NCBI GenBank assembly: GCA_036417435.1
Contig: CM070909.1
Coordinates: 10,882,597-10,946,596, forward strand
Reading direction: 5' to 3'
Source of the DNA: Inia geoffrensis
Taxonomy: Eukaryota > Chordata > Mammalia > Artiodactyla > Iniidae
Length of the DNA: 64,000 nucleotides
Positions 14,135-24,920 of this stretch are shown piece after piece (position 1 is the stretch's first letter; the number at the start of each line of letters is the position of its first letter). Under the pieces are notes generated by a model. That model had not been told where the DNA came from and ran no database searches. It saw nothing but the letters and a program-made list of their open reading frames with translations. The translations under genes and the position numbers were made by a program.

Positions 14135-14480
14135 GGTAGTGGTAATGCCAACTGTAGCAGTGGGTGTTGATTAAATGAGATAAAGCTTCAAGCACAGCTG
14201 TGACTCTTTATCCTGGATAAATGTTCCCTTTCTAGTTTTTAGTGAGGAAATATGCTCAGAGGGTGAAAGCATTTATGCATGGTTTTACTCCCAGTAATTG
14301 AGAGAGCTGGGATCCAAGTCTTGTAATTTCAAATCCCATGCACTTTCCCTTATATTGATATATAGGCATGGGGCATTGTTCCTTCCTGAAAACGTGTTAG
14401 GAGGGGGAGGAAAAAAATTCTAAGAACAAGGAGAAGTTACATTAAAAAGCCATCAAGGAGGATGGGGTGGTATGAGGAGA

Positions 14481-14668
14481 TCAGTGATTCTCAAATTTAA
14501 GACTGCATCGGAATCACCTAGAGGGCTGGTTAAAATATTTTTGGGAGCCCCACTCCTAGAGCTTCTGATTCCAGAGGTGTAGAGTGGGGCTGGAATGTGA
14601 ATTTCTAAGATGTTCCCAGGTGATAACTGATGCTACTGGTTCAAGGATCACACTTTGAAAATCACTGT
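14481..14668 (+). mobile_element. MER5-type non-autonomous hAT-Charlie DNA transposon
   Basis: It starts 'cagtgattctcaaa' and ends 'tttgaaaatcactg', an inverted terminal repeat pair. Internal text 'ggaatcacctagagggctgg' is typical of MER5. It is ancient and diverged. Confidence 0.75.
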
Positions 14669-14669
14669 A

Positions 14670-16130
14670 GTAGAGAATATTTGAACATTCCTTATCTAAA
14701 ACACACCCCACACCCTCAGTGAATCAGCAAGTTGCATGATATGACTAAGCAATATTTCTGTGAGATGCATGAAATTACCAGCATCTGACTCGTCTGGATT
14801 GGTGGCTAAATATGGGAGGTTTCTAATCACTCCTTCAAACTTAGTCATGTGAATTTCTGAGAGGTAAATACGGGAAACTACATTTTAAGCAAGGTTTTCC
14901 GTATACAGATGGAATCTTTAGAACCACTAGGTAGAGTTTATTCTTGCCAAACGATGAGAGAAATTCACAATAAGGTCCACAATAAAATGTATCTAGGCTT
15001 AAAAAGGAATGAAAACTAGAAGACTACCATTAGGCATGGATATATACATATAGATATAGAACAGATTTATTGGGGCCTAGTCAAGAAAAATTTTGGGTTT
15101 CTTTTAATCTAATTATTTTAAAAATTTGGATAACGTTGGTGTGTTATCATTTGCATATGACTGCTGTTATGTAGGGGGGTTTGTTTATTTATTCTTGAAC
15201 AAAATAACCTGGGTTTTTATAACCACATTCAATTAAAATTACCAACCATCCCACTGAGTGGGTTTAAGGTACATGGTGTTTCCAATCCCGGTTGCATTGG
15301 CATCAGTAGTGCGTTTTTAAAAACTGCTGATACCAACCAGGGGCCCCTCTTCAGTATCGGGACAGAGGGGAGGGTCTGGGCATCTTTACTTTTTACAAAC
15401 CCCTCAAGGGATCTCTGCAGCCAGGGTTCTGAACAACTCAATTGGATGCTTTTTGTCTAACAAACTCATCGGTACCAGTTCTGGAAATAGTAGCTTTTCT
15501 TCTGAATTTGCTTCATTTTCCTAGTAAGTGACAGCCCTAGAATAATTCTTGCCAGATCTGTATTTCCTTCTCCATTAATCCTTGCAGTGCAGCAGAATCT
15601 AAGACAATCCCATTAAATGAACTAGATTTCTGCTACAGACGAGTGGAAGCTCTAGAAAGAGGTTTCTCGCACATTTTTAAGAAAACAAGCCAACCGTCTT
15701 CCATCCGCAATGACTCTGATGCTGTTTTGATCTGAGTGAAAGGCTGATGAGCCAACTTGCAAGACAGCCCCCAAGCCCGGAAAAAATTATGTTATTGCAC
15801 TTCTGGCCACAAGGTGGCGGGCCAGATCCATTTAATTATCTTGAATTGCCACGGGCTGCAATGATCATTTTCCCATTTATAAAAGAGTGTATCACCGTTC
15901 TGTAAACAAAGACCACAGAATCTTAGGACTATATGGAGATATGAGATCATCTTGTTCATTCATTGTCAACTTTTTAATACCTCCTGAAGTAGGGAGATGC
16001 ATTACACATTTTTAATTGTTATTCTTTCTAGTGTCTCCTTCAAAATCTAAATAAATACTAACACTCTTATCTCAGACACATGGATATGCCTCTGTTCAAA
16101 AAATTAACAGTGATGCATATCTAGGAATGC
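14670..16130. other. Intergenic, with a probable second MER5-like scrap at 15290-15440
   Basis: 'gcgtttttaaaaactgctga' through 'gcagccagggttctgaac' recalls a MER5 arm. The rest is unique to my eye. No coding exon was recognised. Confidence 0.4.
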
Positions 16131-16135
16131 AATTA

Positions 16136-16575
16136 CAGGCATACCCCAGAGATATTACAGGTTCGTTCCAAACCACAGCAATAAAGTGAATATTGCAATA
16201 AAGTGTCACAAATTTTTTGGTTTCCCAGTACATATAAAAGTTATGTTTGCGCTTTACTGTAGTCTATTATAAAGTGTGGAATAGTATTTTGTCGAAAACA
16301 ATGTAAATACTTTAATTTACTGGTAAAATTGCTACGCCTCACATGAGCCTTCAGCGACTAGTAATCTTTGCAACAGTAACATCAAAGATCACTATTCACA
16401 GATCACCATCACAAATACAAAAATAATGAGAAAGTTTGAAATACTGTGAGAATTACCAAGATATGACACAGAGACATGAAGTGAGCAAATATTGTTGGAA
16501 AAATGGTGTGATAGGCCTGCTCAATGCAGGGTTGCTACAAATCTTCAATTTGTAAGAAATGCAACATCTATAACA
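16136..16575 (+). mobile_element. Tigger1-like mariner element, internally deleted, 3' terminus missing
   Basis: It begins with the Tigger inverted repeat 'caggcataccccagagatat' directly after a TA dinucleotide. It continues with 'ttttggtttcccagtacata' and later 'gaaatactgtgagaattacc' and 'caatgcagggttgctacaaa'. This is the layout of non-autonomous Tigger derivatives, with 5' sequence fused to 3' sequence and no transposase. The matching right terminal repeat is not visible after 16575. Confidence 0.8.
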
Positions 16576-16765
16576 TAGATTTGTTCTCTCATTCATTTTG
16601 TAGAGGGAAAACCAAGTAAAGATTTTTAAGCGGGGAAAAAGCAAAACGTTTATGCTTTATCTCAGTTTTTATATCTCTGAGAGTATTTGCCTCTATAAAA
16701 AGGGAAGTTTTGTTGATAGACCATCATCACAATCCGAAAAGCAGGTATCCATTATCAATTCCTTT

Positions 16766-16899
16766 TTTTATCTTCTTTTTAATTTTTTGGCCCCACCGTG
16801 CAGCATGTGGGATCTTAGTTCCCCCATCAGGGATTAAACCTGCACCCCGTGCATTGGAAGCACGGAGTCTTAACCACTGGACCGCCAGGGAAGTCCCTT
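16766..16899 (-). repeat. Short tRNA-derived SINE (older CHR relative), antisense
   Basis: T-rich tail, then 'ccccaccgtgcagcatgtgg' to 'gaccgccagggaagtccc'. The perfect 14-base duplication ttatcaattccttt lies at 16752-16765 and 16902-16915. Confidence 0.92.
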
Positions 16900-16915
16900 A
16901 GTTATCAATTCCTTT

Positions 16916-17855
16916 AAATGTCTCTCAGGACTGACTTTGGTCTCATTGCCTCAATGTTACCAATTAATGAAGAGCTTCCTCATGCGGAGGTGGTAAAGGC
17001 GGATGAGGCAGGAAATCGAAAGGGAAACAATCACTTTTGAGCATCTTTTTCCAAACATGCTCTACTCCTAGTTTGTTTAGGAGACTAAACTTTCAAATAA
17101 GGATAAAAAGAATGGAACTACATTTTGGTATTGCCTTAAAAAAGAAAAAAGAAGACAAAATAAAATATTTTAAAAACCTCTGCAGTCACAAAATACACAA
17201 CTAAATGTGTTTATAGTGTTCAAATCTAAAGAGATTATATATATACAGTAGTCCTCTGCTTATCTCTCCAACCTCATCCATCACTTCATCCATTGCATGT
17301 CAATTGCCCTCTCACTAATTAATCTTGAACCACACTGGTCCTATATCTGTTTCGGGAGCTACACCAAGCAGTTTCCTGTTTCAGGGCTGTGCGCATGCTC
17401 GTATGTAAGGCAAATGCATTTTTTTCAAACACTTTCCTGCAATAATTTCTTAATATCATCAGTTAGTTTATATTTTTAAAGAAGATTAAATTCGCTTCTG
17501 AAACTCGTTGATTCACCTTTACCTTTGTTGTTGTTATTGTTGTTTATATTGCTGACAAAACTGGATTGTTTGTCCTTTAGGGTTTTCTATAGCCCTGGCT
17601 TTGCTGATGTCATGCTGTATTGTTGTTCGACATATTCTTTTGTTTTTTCTATTTCTTGTATACTGATAGTGAAATAGATACTTGATAAGATTCAGATTGG
17701 ATTTATTTTGGAGAAAAAAAGTGCCCTACTATTTTATAAGGGTTGTGTGCTTACATTCAGAGAAAGTTATTATTTAGTGTTTCATTTTTGTAATATTAGC
17801 AGCAGTTGATGATCATTAACTACATCCATTAACTCATTACACATGGCAAAATACT
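16916..17855. other. Intergenic, nothing recognised
   Basis: AT-rich unique sequence. No ORF, exon or repeat could be identified on either strand. Confidence 0.4.
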
Positions 17856-17859
17856 GATT

Positions 17860-18478
17860 TTTTTAAACATCCTTATTGGAGTATAATTGCTTTACAATGT
17901 TGTGTTCGTTTCTGCTGTATTACAAAGTGAATCAGCTATATGTACACATATATCCCCCTATCCTCTCCCTCTTGCGTCTCCGTCCCACCCTCCCTATCCC
18001 ACCCCTCTAGGTGGTCACATAGAACTGAGCTGATCGCCCTGTGCTATGCAGTTGCTTCCCACTAGCTATGTCTTTTACATTTGGTAGTATATATAAGTCC
18101 ATGCCACTCTCTCACTTCATCCCAGCTTACCCCCTTCCCCCTCCCCATGTCCTCAAGTCCATTCTCTACACCTACGTCTTTATTCCTGTCCTGCTCCTAG
18201 GTTCTTCAGAACCCTTTTTAAAAAATTTTTTTTAGATTTCATATATATGTGTTAGTATATGGTATTTGTTTTTCTCTTTCTGACTTACTTCACTCTGTAG
18301 GACAGACTCTAGGTCCATCCACCTCACTACAAATAGTTCAATTTTGTTTCTTTTTATGGCTGAGTAATATTCCATTGTATACATGTGCCACATCTTCTTT
18401 ATCCATTCATCTATCAATGGACATTTAGGTTGCTTCCATGTCCTGGCTATTGTAAATAGTGCTGCAATGAGCATGTCT
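17860..18478 (-). repeat. 5'-truncated L1 3' end, antisense
   Basis: Reading +, it starts at the L1 terminus 'catccttattggagtataat' and passes through the 3' UTR. It then enters ORF2 C-terminal sequence (reverse-strand frame at 18232-18474) and breaks at 'tgctgcaatgagcat'. A CHR SINE landed at the truncated 5' end. Confidence 0.9.
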
Positions 18479-18480
18479 GG

Positions 18481-18698
18481 TTTTTTTGTTTGTTTGTTTG
18501 TTTGTTGTGGTACGCGGGCCTCTCACCGCTGCGGCCTCTCCCGTTGCGGAGCACAGGCTCCGGACGCGCAGGCTCCGCGGCCGTGGCTCATGGGCCCAGC
18601 CGCTCCGCGGCACGTGGGACCTTCCCGGACCGGGGCACGACCCCGTGTTCCCTGCATCGGCAGGCGGACTCTCAACCACTGCGCCATCAGGGAAGCCC
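18481..18698 (-). repeat. CHR-family SINE at the 5' edge of the L1, antisense
   Basis: A (TTTG)n tail, then 'ggtacgcgggcctctcaccg' to 'gcgccatcagggaagccc'. The near-perfect duplication tgtctggttttttt / tgtttggttctttt flanks it, so it inserted after the L1 fragment was in place. Confidence 0.92.
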
Positions 18699-18699
18699 T

Positions 18700-19440
18700 G
18701 TTTGGTTCTTTTATGATATTCTCTATTTATATTTTTGAAATTCTCATTTTGTTCATATATAATTTTCCTGTTTTCCTTTAACGTTTTTTGCATGTGTTTT
18801 TCTTTAGCTCCGCGAGCCTGTTTCGTACAGTTGCTTTAAAGGTTTGTTTACATAGACTGATATCTGTGCTTCTTCATGGACACTTTCTGCAGATTCATTT
18901 TGTCTTTTGAGTGAGCTCTATTTTCCTGTTTCTTTGTATGACTTGTGATTAGTTGTTGTTGAAAATTGGGCATCTGGTAAAACAGCTGCCTTTCCCAGTC
19001 TTTGCAAATTGGCTCTGTGTCAGGACATTTCTATATTTAGTAGTTTTGAACTTTGAGTCTTGGGATTAGCCTGAGATGAAGCCTTAAGGTCTTCTCAGGC
19101 CTTTTTGAACTTGCATCTTGCCTGGGTCTCTGTGTAGATTTTTTATTCCCTCATATATATGGTTGCTGTTGAATGTCTTTACTTCCCAAAGAATCACACC
19201 TAGCTTCTCCTCAGAGCCTTAGATGATCTGTCGTGTGCCTCCCCCTCTTATCTCTTGCTCCAGGTGCATGTGGATCTGTAGTGTCCTTCAGCTTTTACCT
19301 GCAGTGTCTGCCATATTTGTTACTATTACCAACATGGAACATAGCTACTCTTTCCCTTTTGGAAGCGGAGCATATTCTGTCCAGTAAATTTGGGGTGAGA
19401 TACACCTTCTTTTGAAGGAACAATGATCAGGCATTAGCCT
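18700..19440 (-). repeat. Possible ancient L1M-type sequence, antisense
   Basis: 'gttgttgaaaattgggcatc' and neighbouring text resemble the 5' regions of very old mammalian L1 elements in reverse. Divergence is high and the edges are uncertain. Confidence 0.35.
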
Positions 19441-19921
19441 AAATAGAATAGTCAGTGATAAGATGATCATGGGAATTATATCTGGGGACTATAAAATCCT
19501 GGTACAGAAAATTTATTGAAAAGAGAAATTAAGATAATAAATATGTTTCGAGCCTCAGCTTTAAAATGGATTGAAGAATCAGCTACCATCAGTTTCACAG
19601 GAGGATAATAAACTAGTTCTTATAGAAGCATATATTAAAGAGAGGAAATAGAGCAAAAAAGATGTTGTAAATTTATTTTAGGGCTGTATTTGAGACTGAA
19701 AGAAATGCGAAGCAAGATTACATGAAGATGAGGCTTAGTGTGGCTTCCTCATACAAAACCACATGGCTATTTTTCTAGAAAAAATGGTTGAGAAAAATAC
19801 ATTATGGGTTATGAAATTATATATATATATACATCTGAGATAAATGAATCTGTAAGAACTGTGAAGAAGTCAAGGGAACCTAAGTAGTTTTTAAGAAAAC
19901 GACCAATTGACAGAGGTAAAT
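19440..19921. other. Intergenic, nothing recognised
   Basis: AT-rich unique sequence with a short (AT)n run near 19819-19830. Confidence 0.4.
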
Positions 19922-19936
19922 AAAATTACCCTGCAA

Positions 19937-20144
19937 CTGGGCTTCCCTGGTGACGCAGTGGTTGAGAGTCCGCCTGCCAATGCAGGGGACACGGGTTCGT
20001 GCCCCGGTCCGGGAAGATTCCACATACCGCGGAGCGGCTGGGCCCGTGATCCATGGCCGCTGAGCCTGTGCATCCGGAGCCTGTGCTCCGCAACGGGAGA
20101 GGCCACGGCAGTGAGAGGCCTGCGTACCGCAAAAAAAAAAAAAA
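19937..20144 (+). repeat. CHR-family SINE, sense
   Basis: It runs from 'gggcttccctggtgacgcag' to an A tail. The perfect 15-base duplication aaaattaccctgcaa lies at 19922-19936 and 20145-20159, one of the cleanest insertions in the window. Confidence 0.95.
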
Positions 20145-20447
20145 AAAATTACCCTGCAAGTGAAAGTAGTTGATAGGAAAAGGAGAATACTGTGACTTGA
20201 AGGCTTGAGCTTGCTTCCGGTTTTGAGATTAGAGTTATTCATTCTCATACTCCAATGTCCACCCTCAATACTTCTTGGGCCCCTCAATACGCAGAAAGGA
20301 TCCAAGAGATAAGGCTGAAGTTCTTGCTTGAACTCCTGCAGCCCTCAGAATGATTGTCTTTGTCTAAGAACGATTCTGATATGAATCCTTCTACTTCAGT
20401 GATTTCATGGAGTATTATCTATGAAATAAGAACTGTCTTATTAAGGG

Positions 20448-20970
20448 ACTTCCCTGGCAGTTCAGTGGTTAAGACTTCACCTTCCAATGCAGGGGGTGCG
20501 GGCCGATCCCTGGTCGGGGAGATAAGATCTCACATGCCTCGCGGCCAAAAACCCAAAACATAAAACAGAAGCAATATTGTAACAAATTCAATGAAGACTT
20601 TAAAAATAGGGTCTTCCCTGGTGGTTCAGTGGTTAGGAATCCACTTGTCAATGCAGGGGACACAGGTTCATGCCCTGGTCCAGGAAAATCCCACATGCCG
20701 CGGAGCAGCTGAGCCCATGTATCACAATTACTGAGCCTACGTGCTACAACTACTGAAGCCCATGCGCCTAGAGCCCATGCTCTGAAACAAAGAGAAGCCA
20801 CCGCAATGAGAAGCCCGCATACCGCAAGGAAGAGTAGCCCCTGCTCACTGCAACTACAGAAAGCCCACGTGCAGCAATGAAGACTGAACACAGCTGAAAA
20901 TAAAATTAATTAATTAATTAATTTTTAAAAAGACATTAAAAATGGTCCACATCAAACACATCTTTTTAAA
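20448..20970 (+). repeat. Old tRNA-derived SINE, split by a younger SINE
   Basis: Its head, 'acttccctggcagttcagtg', runs to 'gaagactttaaaaatagg' at 20610. The remainder, 'ggtccacatcaaacacatct', resumes at about 20945 after the inserted element. The two parts join into one repeat whose tail reads 'actttaaaaatggtccac'. Confidence 0.75.
20611..20930 (+). repeat. Longer CHR-1-like SINE nested in the older SINE
   Basis: About 320 bases, from 'gtcttccctggtggttcagt' through the extra 3' module 'gcaatgagaagcccgcatac' and 'gcagcaatgaagactgaaca' to a (TTAA)n tail. Its target duplication is agactttaaaaatagg (20595-20610) / agacattaaaaatggt (20931-20946). It belongs to the same long class as 31181-31540. 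Confidence 0.88.
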
Positions 20971-21592
20971 AAAGAATTATCCCATTAAATTATTATCATT
21001 CTATTAATTGAGATAATTCCTTCATTATCTTCATACTTAATATTTTGTTATTATTTTAATGATTATTCTGAAAATTTCAACCTGCATTCTTGACTTTGTA
21101 ATGTCCAAGATAAACAGTTGCTTTACCTCTTCTTGTATGTTTTAATAGCCTTAGATCCTTTTAACTCCACTTATGCCCCTTTTAATTTAATTGCAACACT
21201 TACAGTGTACTTGAAGCTTATGCAATTTTAAACCACAGACACTAATATTATGGTTTTATATAATCACTATTCATTTAGATTTACACCTGCATTTACCTAT
21301 TTCATTGCACTTTATCCTGAATCTTAGCGGTTCCATTTAGGATTATTTTCTTACATCCAAAGAACATTATAGTATATCCTTTGTACAGACCTAAGGTAAT
21401 GATTTTTTTCTCTACCTATCTTAAATTATCTTTATTTCACCTATGGAATATAATTATATCCTCATATGATTCTCATATAATTATCTTTCCTCTGGGGATA
21501 GAGTTTTAATATGACAATTGTCTTTCAGTAATTATATGGCTTCTATGTTTTTTCTTTTTCTTTTTATAGATTAGCTGTCAATTACTTCTTTA
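20971..21592. other. AT-rich intergenic sequence, nothing recognised
   Basis: No exon or repeat could be named. Very low GC. Confidence 0.4.
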
Positions 21593-21729
21593 TTATTATT
21601 ATTTTTTTTCTTCTTTTTGGCCACGCCATGCAGCATGTAGGATCATAGTTCCCTGACCAGGGATTGAAACCACACCCTCTGCACTGGGAACTCAGAGTCT
21701 TAACCACTGGACCGCCAGGGAAGTCCCAG
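21593..21729 (-). repeat. Short tRNA-derived SINE, antisense
   Basis: (TTA)n/T-rich tail, then 'ggccacgccatgcagcatgt' to 'ggaccgccagggaagtccc'. The duplication caattacttcttta / caatttcttcttta flanks it with one mismatch. Confidence 0.9.
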
Positions 21730-22635
21730 CAATTTCTTCTTTAAAAGTAAATTCTGTATTTTACTGCCTGTCTTTCAGCTTTCATTTACCTTTGGTTTTC
21801 AGCAATTAAACATGATATATATAACTTTGCTTTTATTTTGTTCACCCTACTGGTGTTCCTAATACTTTGTCAATATGTAGTTTGATGTCTCCTACCAGCT
21901 TTGGAACATCCACAGATATTATCTATTTCACTATGAGTTATGGGTAAACTGTGATTTACGGAAGCAAATTTTGAGGTAATAGATCATTAGGAGACATTGT
22001 CTTAGCAAATACACTACTTTGCATATACATTTGTATTTGCTTTTCCTGAAAGAGTTCACCGATGATCTGTATATACAAGTTTAATTTGAAGCATGGTATG
22101 TAGATGAGATGGGAGCAGCTGGGAAAGACTTTCAGATATTCTTGCTGAAAATTATTCAGAGTGGAGGCCAGCCTTAGCAAGGAAGAATGTTGTAATTATG
22201 AGGCGTGTCTTCCAAGAGCACCATATGGAAATTGTCAGGATATATGCCATCAATTTATCATCACTGATATGGATTGAAGTCTTTATTAAATGCAATAACA
22301 GAACTTGAATGCAATAAAAAAAGAAATAATATAAAATCACATAGTAGAAGAGAACTAAAATTAAAGGAGACCTATGTTCTTTAAGCTTGCTGGAGTCTAC
22401 TCAGGTGAAAAACATCACTTCTATTAATCTCTTTTATCCATATTCCAGAGAATAATTAGTATAAAATACTCACTCTCTGTGAAGAGCTATTATAATATTT
22501 CATTCTTGAAAGTTATTTTTCTCATTTGTTCCTCTCTGAAAGATATACCCGGGGCATGGGGGGATGTAAATAGGTAGCCCTGACTATTTCTAAGGAAGCA
22601 ATATTCTTACAATTTGATTTGATATGATTTGTTAT
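21730..22635. other. Intergenic, nothing recognised
   Basis: I searched the - strand here for the remaining lectin-domain exons of the receptor remnant (WIGL-like and terminal Cys motifs) and found none. A 74-codon reverse frame at 21956-22180 has no recognised domain. Confidence 0.4.
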
Positions 22636-22639
22636 TCTG

Positions 22640-22892
22640 AGATCAGCATAGCATAATAGTTATATGCATGATCTCTAGAGTAAAACTATTTGACTTAAAT
22701 CATGTTTCTAATTCTTACTAGCTATACAATTTTGGAAAAATTTCTCATTCTCTCTGGGGCTCAGTTTCTTTATTAATAAGACAATCAAAATAATAGTACT
22801 GTTTTGTAGGAATTATTGGGGCAGTACATGATCTAATATATGATACACTGAAGTAGTATCAGGAATATTAGAAGCAATCAGTAAATGTTAGG
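22640..22892 (+). repeat. MIR SINE, sense, with a CHR SINE at its 3' end
   Basis: 'gcatagcataatagttatat' and 'ggggctcagtttctttatta' follow the MIR pattern, ending near 'gaagcaatcagtaaatgtta'. Confidence 0.7.
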
Positions 22893-23103
22893 GGGGCTTC
22901 CCTGGTGGCGCAGTGGTTGAGAGTCCGCCTGCTGATGCAGGGGACACGGGTTCGTGCCCCGGTCCGGGAGGATCCCACATGCTGTGGAGCGGCTGGGCCC
23001 GTTAGCCATGGCCGCTGAACCTGTGCGTCCGGAGCCTGTGCTCCACAATGGGAGAGGCCACAACAGTGAGAGGCCCGCATACCGCAAAAAAAAAAAAAAA
23101 AAA
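22893..23103 (+). repeat. CHR-family SINE, sense
   Basis: It runs from 'ggcttccctggtggcgcagt' to about 18 A's. The short flanking repeat gttagg (aaatgttagg / aaaagttagg) marks the target site. Confidence 0.92.
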
Positions 23104-23397
23104 GTTAGGTATTTTTTAAGTGCCAATTGTGACTAAATGCTCTTCGGTTTGCATGTTCTATGTGGTTTCCTCCCATTTCTTTGCCAGTCTGAGATTTTAA
23201 TATATTAGCATTTACTTCTATATGCAAATACATTTGCATTTACAAATCACATAACCATTTAAGCCCATATTTTGGGTTTGATTAAGAGATCTCCAATTAT
23301 TATAATATGTTGAGTTTAGCAGGCTTGAATGAACACAGGATGTTAAAATGTCTATAATTATCTTCTGTATAATAAAATGTAGGAAGGAATGCCATAC

Positions 23398-23573
23398 ATT
23401 TCCAATTCTTCCTTGTTATTTGTCTTGATAAGACTGGAGCTCAGTGCTTCAGAACAATTTCCTTGCTGCCAAGATTTTATTTTCAGCAAAAATAAAATAT
23501 TAGTTTTCTTCGAAGGAGGACCTTGACAACAAAAAGTACATCCGTGAGGATAACTTTGTCACCCATGTTAGCT
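23398..23573 (-). pseudogene. Decayed C-type lectin-like domain exon (KLR-like)
   Basis: Read on the - strand from an AG acceptor (ttataatacacag) at 23574-23575. One frame ends in SWQQGNCSEALSSSLIKTNN followed by KEELE. This is the W...C...SSL(I/L)...N.EEL pattern of the first CTLD exon of NK lectin-like receptors. The preceding part, which in the family carries a Cys-Tyr-Phe stretch, lies in a different frame as YFIFAENK and is interrupted by TAA at 23500-23502. The exon therefore has a nonsense codon and a frameshift, and spacing between the Trp and the Cys is short. The donor AT/GTATGG at the 3' edge is weak. It lies on the same strand as the three intact exons at 30.7-33.0 kb and is inferred to belong to that gene. 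Family level (KLR versus CLEC) cannot be settled by eye. Confidence 0.6.
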
Positions 23574-23574
23574 C

Positions 23575-24920
23575 TGTGTATTATAATTTTTGTATTATTG
23601 TTTTCAATTATCCTTCTTAACTTCAAGAGAAGTCCATGATATATAAGAATTTTTCTGATAAGCGCACCACAGTTACTAACTCTGATCTTATATTTATTAA
23701 TTGTATATATACATCTAAATTTAAACAGCTTACATTGATATCAAGGTTCTCATTGCAATCTAATTCATACCTCTGTTTTATATTATTTTGCAATGTGAAG
23801 TCTCATTTTGATGGTTGGTTTCCCATGTATTCAGAGGTTCTTCTAGACAATAAACTGAAATTCATAAAATTTACAAGAGAAAATACATTTTAAGACATCA
23901 CTTTTAAACACTCGAGAGTGCAAATAAAATAGAAAAAATTTTAAATGTAAGTACAATTTATCCATTCATTTTTTATTACTAACTGCAGAATAACTTGGAA
24001 ATTACCACTTGTAAATAACTGACATTAAAGTATAAAAATTTTTACTTATGACAGATATTTATGAGGTAACTACTGGTGCTTTAACCATTGCAAGTTTCCA
24101 CATCTGATTGATGCTATTCTAAGCAGTTAATATATCCAGACAGTCAGGACATAATGACCAAACCTATCTGTGAAGCAAATGCCTTTCACATAACACATAT
24201 CCACTCAGTCACAAAGTACTATTTATTCTACCACTACAATGCTTCATATATCTATTTCCTTCTTCACAGTTCCATAACCTTTTCCCTATTCAGGTTTTCA
24301 TTATTTTCATGTGGAACTTTTATAATATTCTACAAACTCTCTTCACTAGTTCTCATTTTCCCCTATTTTTCTCAAAATGCCTCTAGAATTAATACCCCTA
24401 TTGCACAACTTTACTAATATTACCCTTTCAATATCATGAGACTATCAATTATTTATATATTAAATTCAAGTTCATTAAAATAAAAAAAAATTATAAAATT
24501 GTGCCTTTACCCTAAGAGCTGTATTTCTATTTTCAAATATGAAACCTTTAACCCACATCATGGTGTATTTTGTTTTGTTTTGGAGACTCTGGCACTCCAG
24601 GTGACACAACTTGAATTTGAAATAAATAGAGGGAATGGAATGTTCCTAGCTCAAATTTATTTTATTTAGTCTGAATGGTCTATGGTTACTTCTAAGGTAT
24701 TTTGGAGACTTCACATAAATTGTAAAGAAAATCTTTCTGCATCCCTATTTTTTAAAGATCTGATCCCAGTCCAACTACAATATCATATAACTTGTTGGAC
24801 ATAAAGTTTCAATCGGTCAAGTGCAGACTCATATGACCAAGACTTTAAGTTCTCTGGACCATATTATTCCAGCTTGAGTCCCAAATGCATTGCTGGACTC
24901 CTAAGAATAAATGCACTAGA
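23575..24920. other. AT-rich intergenic or intron of the receptor remnant
   Basis: No stalk exon was found here on the - strand. An AT-rich 24420-24500 stretch and unique sequence fill the interval. Confidence 0.35.

Noticed and set aside
13875..14195. Apparent protein family repeated many times on both strands (MAHGPSRSAA-type peptides).
   Set aside because: These peptides are translations of CHR SINE copies, not a coding gene family.
21956..22340. Reverse frames considered as the missing lectin-domain exons.
   Set aside because: They lack the WIGL-type and terminal Cys motifs and appropriate splice borders.
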